DNA from: Actinomycetota bacterium
Lineage (GTDB): Bacteria > Actinomycetota > Actinomycetes > Mycobacteriales > Pseudonocardiaceae
Assembly: GCA_021324675.1 (NCBI GenBank)
Contig: JAJPIR010000121.1
Location: 1 to 64,000 of the forward strand
Direction of reading: 5' to 3'
Length of the DNA stretch: 64,000 bases
The notes under the pieces were generated by a model. That model saw only the letters and a list, made by a program, of their open reading frames with translations. It was not told the origin of the DNA and did not search any database. The position numbers were made by a program, and so were the translations under genes. Below, one piece after another: positions 51,152 through 59,095 of the stretch; position 1 is the stretch's first letter, and each line of letters starts with the position of its first letter.

Positions 51152-51595
51152 GTGTCCAACAGGTATCTCGACGAAGAAGGAAGAGCGGGTGCGGTCATGA
51201 CCATCGACGTATCGCTGCGGCGATTGGCAGACACTGTGACGCGGTATCACTTCGCGTACTTGTTAACCATTGGAGACAATGAGCGTGCCCATGTCGTGGC
51301 TGTGCATCCCACACTGGCCAGCGACATACTGGTTGTAGAGGACCCAGGTCGCAAGACTCGCGCTAACCTGGCTACCCGGCCCGCGGTGACCTTGGTGTGG
51401 CCACCCACGGATCCAAGTGACTACTCCTTGATTGTGGACGGTGCCGGGTCAATGCGGGACGGCAAACTCGCCGTCACTCTGACCCGGGCAGTGCTACACC
51501 GCCCGGCGCTGCCTCAGGCCATCCCGACTGGTCGTGGTTGCGCATCGGATTGCATCGAGCTTCCCTGCACCACAGGGATCGCAATCGGCGACTGA
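51152..51595 (+). CDS. Pyridoxamine 5'-phosphate oxidase-like protein
   Basis: LADTVTRYHFAYLLTIGDNERAHVVAVHPTLASDILVVEDPGRKTRANLATRPAVTLVWPPTDPSDYSLIVDGAG. Confidence 0.65.
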   Translation: MSNRYLDEEGRAGAVMTIDVSLRRLADTVTRYHFAYLLTIGDNERAHVVAVHPTLASDILVVEDPGRKTRANLATRPAVTLVWPPTDPSDYSLIVDGAGSMRDGKLAVTLTRAVLHRPALPQAIPTGRGCASDCIELPCTTGIAIGD

Positions 51596-51606
51596 TGACT
51601 TCCTCG

Positions 51607-52626
51607 CTACCCCTCACGAGGAGGCAGGAGAACGCAGCAAAGATCGCGTCGAGGAGTAGGGGGCAGCTGATCGGCTCCGGTCGCGCGCCAGCCAACCCGG
51701 ATGATCAGGTGCGGGTGCTCGGGAATGTGCAACACCTGATGCTGGAGCTCTTGCCGGGTCATATCGACCTCGAGAGCTTGACTGAGCGGTGTAGTGGCCA
51801 GCCCCAGCTGAGTGGCGGCGAGCAGTACGGCACTCATCGCCTCCCCGGCGCGAAGCCGGTCGATCGGCTCGTCGCCGGGCGTGGCGAGTACCAGAAATTC
51901 AGCGGCATCATCTGCCGGGCCGTGCCCGGGTAGCTGGCTGGGTTGGCTAAGCCGCCCGGTGGGGAAGTTGCGCAGAACAGACGGCTCGATGAGCCCGACC
52001 GGATGCGGGGGCACATTGGCAACGGGTATGCCATCGCGGGCCCCGGCATGGCGGTGGGTCCACACTTGTAGCTCGGCCAGATACCCGGGGGTCTGCGCCT
52101 GGGTGTGGGCGGCATGAACCAGAGCGGCGGTGAGATGGTGCCGCAGCGCCGGGCCGGTGACCGGCAGAAGGAGCGCGCCGGCCCGGGAGGCCTGCTTCGC
52201 AAGGCTGCGGATCTGGTGCGATAACACCGGGCGGTGGCTCATGCGGCGCCGATCGGTCCGCCGGCGCTCAATACTTGACGCCAAAGCGGCGTCATCCGCA
52301 CTGCCTCGGCCCGGTTGCACGGTGATGGTGGCCAGGTGAGCGAGGTTTTCCGGGTCGGGCAGCCGCTCTATGTGTGCAGCCATGTCAGCGGCGGCCAAGG
52401 AGACCAGCAGGTGGTGCAGCGCGGCGCCACAGCTCAGCAGGACATCGCGCCGGTCGGGGTCGGTGGCTGGCAGGTGCCGGGTCCAGTCGGCGTGCAATTC
52501 GACGGCTCCGGGGCCAATGCGCCACAGCCAGGGTTGGGTGTTGTGCACCGACGGTGCGCGCAAGGCGCGTTGTACCGCCTGGACAAGGTCGGCGGGCTGG
52601 CTCATGGTTGGCCTCCGAGTGTCCAT
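51607..52626 (-). CDS. Acg-type nitroreductase family protein
   Basis: LRAPSVHNTQPWLWRIGPGAVELHADWTRHLPATDPDRRDVLLSCGAALHHLLVSL...EAMSAVLLAATQLGLATTPLSQ. Confidence 0.85.
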   Translation of the reverse strand: MDTRRPTMSQPADLVQAVQRALRAPSVHNTQPWLWRIGPGAVELHADWTRHLPATDPDRRDVLLSCGAALHHLLVSLAAADMAAHIERLPDPENLAHLATITVQPGRGSADDAALASSIERRRTDRRRMSHRPVLSHQIRSLAKQASRAGALLLPVTGPALRHHLTAALVHAAHTQAQTPGYLAELQVWTHRHAGARDGIPVANVPPHPVGLIEPSVLRNFPTGRLSQPSQLPGHGPADDAAEFLVLATPGDEPIDRLRAGEAMSAVLLAATQLGLATTPLSQALEVDMTRQELQHQVLHIPEHPHLIIRVGWRATGADQLPPTPRRDLCCVLLPPREG

Positions 52627-52763
52627 GCGTCCCAGGTGGGGCTGCCCCCAGTGTTGTGGCTTGGTAACGCGGGGGGCAGGTGCGTTGGCCCCTAAAGAGC
52701 AGAACCTTTGTCCGTACGGCGCGCGACGGGGTTAGACCGGCAGGAACGGACGGCGGTCGAGGT

Positions 52764-52778
52764 AGGGCCCAATGCCCT
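52764..52778. promoter_or_regulatory. Putative DosR box
   Basis: AGGGCCCAATGCCCT, about 82 bp upstream of the USP at 52860. Confidence 0.4.
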
Positions 52779-52859
52779 GGCGTTTCGGGCCCGCAGCCAC
52801 TGCCGCACGTACCCCGCTGGTGCAAGCGTCGGGACCAGCACGCGCGAAGGAGAGATGTG

Positions 52860-53762
52860 ATGCAGGCACAGCAGGTCCAGCGAAGGATCATTGTCGGGGT
52901 TGATGGGTCCGAATCGGCACTCACGGCGGTCCGGTGGGCCGCCCGGGAGGCAGTTCGCCGGCGCCTACCGTTACGGCTTGTTCATGCATTCAGCTGGCCG
53001 GACACCCGGCACTTCGGGGACCCCGGGTTCGGATTCGACTACCAGCGAGTGCTTTTGCAGGCGGCGCACGAGCAGGTTTCCGCAGCCGCCGACGCGGCCG
53101 CTGCCGCGGCCCCCGGTGTCGAGCTTGAGCGGCAGGTAGCGGCCGGCTACCCGATCCCCATGCTTGAGGGCGAGTCGAGACGTGCGCAGCTGCTGGTGCT
53201 GGGCAGTCGCGGCCTCGGCGGAGTCACTGGTTTGCTGCTCGGTTCCGTGGCGGTGGCGCTGGCAGCGCACGCTGCCTGCCCGGTCGTCGTCGTCCGCGGG
53301 GCCGAACCAGGAGATGCCCTGGTTCAGCTGCCCGTGGTGGTAGGGGTGGACGGGACCCCCAATAGCGAAGCCGCGATCGCTTTTGGTTTTTGCGCCGCCG
53401 ATGCACGCCGCGTGCCGCTGATCGCGGTCCACACTTGGTGGGACTCGGTGATCCATCCCGCCACGGATCTTCTAGTTGATTGGGACGCCATCGAGACTCA
53501 AGAACGTGAAGTGTTGGCAGAGCGCCTGGCCGGCTGGGCCGAGAAATACCCCGACGTACAGGTGCAGCGCGTTGTCGCTCAGGATCGCCCGGCGCGCCGG
53601 CTGCTCGAACAGGCGCGAGGCGCGCAACTTGTGGTCGTTGGTTCTCGCGGTCGGGGCCCGTTGTCTGGCCTGTTCCTCGGCTCAGTGGGCCACGCTTTGC
53701 TACACCACGCGCCGTGTCCGGTCGTCATTGTCCGGCCCGGCCCCGGCAATGGCGACGAGTGA
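52860..53762 (+). CDS. Universal stress protein, two domains
   Basis: RIIVGVDGSESALTAVRWAA...LGSRGLGGVTGLLLGSVAVALAAHAACPVVVV...VVVGVDGTPNSEAAIAFGF...VVGSRGRGPLSGLFLGSVGHALLHHAPCPVVIV. Confidence 0.92.
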   Translation: MQAQQVQRRIIVGVDGSESALTAVRWAAREAVRRRLPLRLVHAFSWPDTRHFGDPGFGFDYQRVLLQAAHEQVSAAADAAAAAAPGVELERQVAAGYPIPMLEGESRRAQLLVLGSRGLGGVTGLLLGSVAVALAAHAACPVVVVRGAEPGDALVQLPVVVGVDGTPNSEAAIAFGFCAADARRVPLIAVHTWWDSVIHPATDLLVDWDAIETQEREVLAERLAGWAEKYPDVQVQRVVAQDRPARRLLEQARGAQLVVVGSRGRGPLSGLFLGSVGHALLHHAPCPVVIVRPGPGNGDE

Positions 53763-53814
53763 GGCTGGCGCCCTACATCGGGACGCGTAACAGTCGCGGT
53801 GAAAGCAATTAAGC

Positions 53815-53828
53815 GGACCGTCGGTCCC
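53815..53828. promoter_or_regulatory. Putative DosR box
   Basis: GGACCGTCGGTCCC, about 95 bp upstream of the site-2 protease. Confidence 0.4.
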
Positions 53829-53921
53829 GGTGCCGACCGTCCTTAGACACTGGTTGGGCCAGCACCAAGTGGATCAGCATGGTCCCCAAGGGTCACATCG
53901 CGTGATCGGAGGAGGTGCACC

Positions 53922-55069
53922 GTGCGATCCACGATTTCCCTCGGCCGGGTCGCCGGAATACCGGTGGGAATGCATTGGTCGGCGTTGATTGGCATGGTGG
54001 TGCTGGGTCAGCTGGTGGCGTTGATGGTGCTGCCCTCCACAGCGCCTGGGTTGGGTGCGGGTGCCTACTGGCTGGCCGGTGGGCTGGCGGCGTTAGGGCT
54101 GGGTGGGTCGCTGCTGACCCACGAGCTTGCGCACGCGATCGTCGCGCGCCGCGCCGGGCTGGGGGTACGGCGGATCACGCTGTGGCTGCTCGGTGGGGTT
54201 TCTGAGCTGGTGGGCCAGCCAACCATCTCAACCGGGCGCGGAGGTCCGCATCGCGCTGGTCGGTCCGCTGACCAGTCTGGGTCTGGGCGGTCTGTTCGGT
54301 GCGGCCACGGTGGTCACCCATGCTCTTGTTGTTCCCGCTGGAGTGGTGGCCACGCTGTCGTGGTTGGCCTCGATGAACATCCTGCTGGGGGTGTTCAACT
54401 TGCTGCCGGGAACACCGCTGGACGGGGGCGGGTGCTGCATGGGCTGTTGTGGCGGCACACCGGCGATCGGGATCGCGCCACCCGGGCAGCAACCACGTCT
54501 GGCCGGGTTCTGGGCGCGCTGCTGGCCGGCACGGGTGTTCTGCTGGCCCTCCATGGTCGTCTGGATGGGTTGTGGCTGCTGCTGGTCGGCTGGTTCCTTT
54601 CTGGATCGGCCACCGCGGAGCGCGCGGCCACTATCGTCATGGGGCGGCTAGCTGGCCTGCGGGTCGCGGATGTCATGTCTGCTCCACCGGTGGTCGCGTC
54701 GGGGTGGTGGACCGTCCAAGCGTTTATTGATCACCTGCTCGGCGAGCCCGGCCGGCGCTATCGGCAGTTTCCGGTCGTCGACGTCGATGGGCGGCTCACT
54801 GGCGTGGTCTCGATTGTCGACCTCACTCGCTGTCCGCCAGCCGACCGCCGCAACATCCCGGTATGGCAGCTGGGCCGCCCACTAGCTGATGAACTCATGC
54901 TGACATCCGATGTGTCCCTGAGCAGGTGCTGCAAAGCACGCCAATTTCGCGCGGTGGTGTGCTGGCACCCGTGGTGGCAAATGGTCAGGTGGTCGGGGTC
55001 CTTACGGGCACTGACATCGCCCGCGCCGTGGAGATCCGTGCGCTGCACGGTGAACGGAGTCCACTGTGA
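53922..55069 (+). pseudogene. Site-2 metalloprotease (M50) with CBS domains (Rv2625c-like), frameshifted
   Basis: GIPVGMHWSALIG...LTHELAHAIVARRAGLGVRRITLWLLGGVSEL; core continues in a second frame, CBS part in the first, and the C-terminus (PEQVLQSTPISRGGVLAPVVANGQVVGVLTGTDIARAVEIRALHG) in a third. Confidence 0.88.
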
Positions 55070-55221
55070 AACGCCAGCAGCAGGGTCATTGTGTACCAGC
55101 TTCACGGTTTGCGCGCCTTCGTTGACACATTGTTCGGTATAAGCGCATAAAACGTGATCAACCTGCATTGAATAATTTGATCGGCTAAGAACGGTACCGT
55201 CGAGAAAAAGGAGCCGACGTC

Positions 55222-55506
55222 ATGTGGTGGTTCCCCCATCCCATGGGTGTCTGGGATTACGTCATCATGGTTGTCAATATGGTGCTGTTCTGGGGGCTGA
55301 GCATTCTGGGTGTGATCGGCTTGTTTCGCTATCTGGCCAGCGGTGATCGTTCGAGCAGATCCCGAAGTACTTCTGAACGTATGCTGGCCAAACGATTCGC
55401 GCGTGGCGAGATTAACGAGCAGGAGGACCACCGGCGGTTCGACGCGCTGCATCGCAGGTCCCGGCCGCAGGTGCGGTCTTCTGATGGCGGACGGCGGGTG
55501 GCCTAA
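55222..55506 (+). CDS. SHOCT-domain membrane protein
   Basis: N-terminal TM; SERMLAKRFARGEINEQEDHRRFDAL; AAGGAG SD. Confidence 0.8.
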   Translation: MWWFPHPMGVWDYVIMVVNMVLFWGLSILGVIGLFRYLASGDRSSRSRSTSERMLAKRFARGEINEQEDHRRFDALHRRSRPQVRSSDGGRRVA

Positions 55507-58121
55507 AGCGGCCCGGCGTGGGTGAATCGACTCGCCCGGCGGTGCACCCGGTGCCCGGTGCTGCGGCGACGAGCCGGCGCGGCCGGTCGCTCGGTGAAAA
55601 AAACCTGCTTGGCCACCTCGATCAGGACCAGGTAGATCACGACCAGGCCGCCGAGAGTGACGAAGAAGCCGATCGGGAGTGCTCGAAACCCCAGCATTCC
55701 CGACAGCGGAGAAAGTGGCAGCGCGCTTCCCACTGCCACCACCGCCAGGGCTGCTCCCAATAATGGCATGCTGGGGCGGCTGCGCAGGAACGGCACCCGG
55801 CGGGTGCGGATCGCGAAAATCACCAATGTTTGGGTAGCCAAGGACTCGACAAACCAGCCGGATCGAAATAAATCGGGGCCGGCGTGAAACAAACCCAGCA
55901 TGATCCCAAAGGTGAGGAAGTCAAACAGCGAGCTGACCGGACCGAAAAACAGCATGAACCGCCGGATCATGTGCAGGTCCCAATGCGACGGCGCACGCAG
56001 CTGCTCGGCGTCCACACGGTCAGTGGGGATGGTGAGCTGGCTGGCGTCATAGAGCAGGTTGTTAAGCAAGATCTGCGAGGGAAGCATCGGCAAGAACGGC
56101 AGGACTGCCGCAGCGGCCGCGGCGCTGAACATGTTCCCGAAGTTGCTCGACGTGCCCATCAGCACGTACTTGATGGTGTTGGCGAAAATCCGCCGCCCCT
56201 CGGCGACGCCGCCGGCAAGCACATCGAGGTCTTTTTCCAGCAGCAGGACGTCGGCCGCGTCTTTGGCCACGTCGGTGGCGGTATCCACAGAGAGCCCGAC
56301 GTCCGCGGCGTGCAGTGCCAATGCATCGTTCACACCGTCGCCGAGGAATCCGACGGCACGCCCACGCCGGCGCAGCAACCGGATCAACCTTGCTTTTTGC
56401 TCTGGCGAGATCCGCGCGAAGATCGTCGCGGACTCGGCCGCGACAGCAAACGCGTCATCGTCCAGAGCATCGATGTCGGTTCCGGTGAGCGTGCCACCGG
56501 AACGCAGGCCTAGCTCAGCGCAGACCTTTTCGGCGACCAGCGGGTTGTCCCCGGTGGCCACCTTAACCGTGATGCCGAGCTCGGCCAGCCGACGCAGCGC
56601 CGCGGCGGCATCGGCTTTGGGCTGGTCGAAAAAGATCAGGAACCCGGCCAACACCAAGTCGTGTTCGTCGGATGCGCAGATCCCGGTGAAGCCGGGTGCC
56701 GGGCGGCTGGCCACCGCGACTACTCGCCCACCGGCCGCGAAGTGGGCCTGCAAGGTCAGCTCCGTTGCCGCCGGCACCGCCCGGCACTGGGCCAGCACTG
56801 ATTCCGGGGCGCCTTTGGTGACGATCAGCCGGTCGCCGTCCGGGCTTTGGACGAGTGCTGAGGTCATCCGCCGCTCGTGGTCGAAGGGAAGCCAAGCCAA
56901 CCGCACGTAGCCGGACGGTGGCGGATCTGCAGCCTCCCACAGCGCAGCGTCCATCGGATTGCCGCCGATCCGGCCGGTCTCGGTCGCCAATAGCCCCAGC
57001 CTTAACACGTCGCTGGACTGATGCCCGGCCGGGTCGAGCGCGGCACGTAGCATAATCCGGCCCTCAGTCAACGTGCCGGTCTTGTCGGTGACCAGCACAT
57101 CGAGGTCGCCCAGGTCCTCGATGCACACCAGGCGCTTGACCAGAACCTTGCGCTGGGCCAGGCGCCGCGACCCGGTGGCCAGACTGGTGCTGACCACGGC
57201 AGGCAGCAGCTGCGGGGTGATGCCAACGGCGATCGCCAAGGAGAACAGCAGCGAATCGAGCAGCGGCCGCGCCAACACCAAGTTGGTGACGAAAATGAAG
57301 GTGCTGAGTACCAGCGCCACCTGCAGCAGCAACACCGAAAACCGGCGCAGCCCGGCCTGGAATTCAGTCTCTGGCTGTCGCTCACCCAAGCCCAGCGCGA
57401 TCCGGCCGAACTCGGCACGCCCACCAGTCGCCACCACGACACCGACCCCGCTGCCACCTGCGACCACCGTGCCCATCAGCGCGCAGCAGCTGAGCTCGGC
57501 CAGCGCGGCACCCGAGGCGACCGCGTCGGCGCCTTTTTCAGCTGGCGTTGTCTCCCCGGTCAGCACGCTTTCGTTGCACTCCAGGCCAGTGGCTTCGATC
57601 AAGCGCAGGTCAGCAGGGACCACAGCACCGAGCTTCAGGTGCACCATGTCGCCGGGAACCAGCTCGGTGACGTCCACCTCGATGGGCTGGTCACCGCGCA
57701 CCACCACCACCGTGTGCCGGATAGCGGAGTGCAGCGCTTCAGCGGCTCGCTCGGCGCGGTATTCGTTGGCGAACCCCAAACCCACGCTCACCGCCAGAAT
57801 GACCCCGATGATCAGTGAGTCGGTGCGCTCACCGAGAAAGAACGAGGCAACGGCCGTGACGAGCAGCAACACCAGCAGCGCGTTGCGCAGCTGCCGACCC
57901 AACACGGCAAGCGCACGAGCGTGATGGCTGCGCACAGCGTTCGGACCTACCGCGGCTCGGCGCGCCGCAACCTCGGCCGTAGACAGCCCGTGCGTACTGG
58001 TAACCAGCGTGTTTAACACCTGCACCGGGCTCAGCGCTGCCGCCTGGCGCACCGGCAATCCGAGCGCGGTCGCCAGCACTGGTGCACGCGGGACTGATGT
58101 AATCCCCCAGCGCGGAGTCAC
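55503..58121 (-). CDS. Mg2+-transporting-type P-type ATPase (MgtA-like)
   Basis: LVTDKTGTLTEGRIMLRAALD, VLTGETTPAEKGAD, GFLGDGVNDALALHAADVGLSVDTATDVAKDAADVLLLEKDL. Confidence 0.92.
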   Translation of the reverse strand: MTPRWGITSVPRAPVLATALGLPVRQAAALSPVQVLNTLVTSTHGLSTAEVAARRAAVGPNAVRSHHARALAVLGRQLRNALLVLLLVTAVASFFLGERTDSLIIGVILAVSVGLGFANEYRAERAAEALHSAIRHTVVVVRGDQPIEVDVTELVPGDMVHLKLGAVVPADLRLIEATGLECNESVLTGETTPAEKGADAVASGAALAELSCCALMGTVVAGGSGVGVVVATGGRAEFGRIALGLGERQPETEFQAGLRRFSVLLLQVALVLSTFIFVTNLVLARPLLDSLLFSLAIAVGITPQLLPAVVSTSLATGSRRLAQRKVLVKRLVCIEDLGDLDVLVTDKTGTLTEGRIMLRAALDPAGHQSSDVLRLGLLATETGRIGGNPMDAALWEAADPPPSGYVRLAWLPFDHERRMTSALVQSPDGDRLIVTKGAPESVLAQCRAVPAATELTLQAHFAAGGRVVAVASRPAPGFTGICASDEHDLVLAGFLIFFDQPKADAAAALRRLAELGITVKVATGDNPLVAEKVCAELGLRSGGTLTGTDIDALDDDAFAVAAESATIFARISPEQKARLIRLLRRRGRAVGFLGDGVNDALALHAADVGLSVDTATDVAKDAADVLLLEKDLDVLAGGVAEGRRIFANTIKYVLMGTSSNFGNMFSAAAAAAVLPFLPMLPSQILLNNLLYDASQLTIPTDRVDAEQLRAPSHWDLHMIRRFMLFFGPVSSLFDFLTFGIMLGLFHAGPDLFRSGWFVESLATQTLVIFAIRTRRVPFLRSRPSMPLLGAALAVVAVGSALPLSPLSGMLGFRALPIGFFVTLGGLVVIYLVLIEVAKQVFFTERPAAPARRRSTGHRVHRRASRFTHAGPL

Positions 58122-59047
58122 CGGGCGCAGTCACGCAGGGGTGCCACCCCCGACGGGCCACCCGCTCCAGCCTGGGCGGCAGTTGCGGACGGCTCAGGTG
58201 CACCATCGCGCACAACAGTATCCCATCGCACCACCATGACAGGGCACGGGCTGTACCGCACGATCGTGCGGCTGGTGGAGCCGAGCAGCACGCGAGCCGA
58301 CGCGCCATGGCCATGGGTCCCGACAACGACGAGATGCGCCGTGACGGCTGCCCGCAACAGTTCATCGGCTGGTGCACCATGCACCACCCGTACCTCGACC
58401 GCCACCTGCGGGTACTGGGAGCGCCACAGCGTTAGCTGCTCAACAAGCGCACCCTCTGCGGCGTGGCCGCCGCTGTCTCGGTCGCGGTGGGTGCCGTGCT
58501 GAGCGTGCAGCACGATCAGCGGGGCCTGGCGTCGCTGCGCGTCGGCGAACGCGGCGGTGACCGCAGATGCGTCGAAAGCCAGATCCTCAAGCCCGAGCAC
58601 CACCGGCGCATCCGGTTTGACTGCGTGATGCCGGCCGCGGACGACCATTACGGGGCAATGCGCGGCGCCGCTGACCGCAAGCGCGGTGGACCCGATGACT
58701 ACTTCACTAGGCCTTTCCCCGCGCATCCCGATCACCAGCAATTGGGCGTTGCGGGAGGCGTCCACGAGCGCGCACACCGGTTGCTCGTCGATTTGCTCGG
58801 TGTGCGCGGGGACGCGGGGTTCCTGTTGATGTGCCACGGTGTACGCGCGGCCGAGGATTGCTGTGACCCGGCGGCGTGCGGGTTTGTTGTCCGCCGTGGC
58901 GTAGGGGGCAGCGTGCACAATCCGCAATGGCAGGCCACGCAGCCGTGCCTCGCTGGCGGCCCACGCGACCGCTCGCGCGGCAGTTTCGGTGCCATCAGTG
59001 CCGACTGCCACTTCCGCTGCGCCGTTGGTCTGGGGCTCATTCACCAT
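58118..59047 (-). CDS. Universal stress protein, two domains
   Basis: EVAVGTDGTETAARAVAWAASEARLRGLPLRIVHAAPY...LLVIGMRGE...IVIGSTALAVSGAAHCPVMVV; second domain VVVGTHGHGASARVLLGSTSRTIVRYSPCPVMVV. Confidence 0.9.
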   Translation of the reverse strand: MVNEPQTNGAAEVAVGTDGTETAARAVAWAASEARLRGLPLRIVHAAPYATADNKPARRRVTAILGRAYTVAHQQEPRVPAHTEQIDEQPVCALVDASRNAQLLVIGMRGERPSEVVIGSTALAVSGAAHCPVMVVRGRHHAVKPDAPVVLGLEDLAFDASAVTAAFADAQRRQAPLIVLHAQHGTHRDRDSGGHAAEGALVEQLTLWRSQYPQVAVEVRVVHGAPADELLRAAVTAHLVVVGTHGHGASARVLLGSTSRTIVRYSPCPVMVVRWDTVVRDGAPEPSATAAQAGAGGPSGVAPLRDCAR

Positions 59048-59095
59048 GGCTGCCTCCTTGGTTTGTACTTCTATGCTCCCCAGCCACCTGAGCTT

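Noticed and set aside
56059-57924. Two 283-aa + ORFs
   Set aside because: Antisense of the MgtA-like ATPase.
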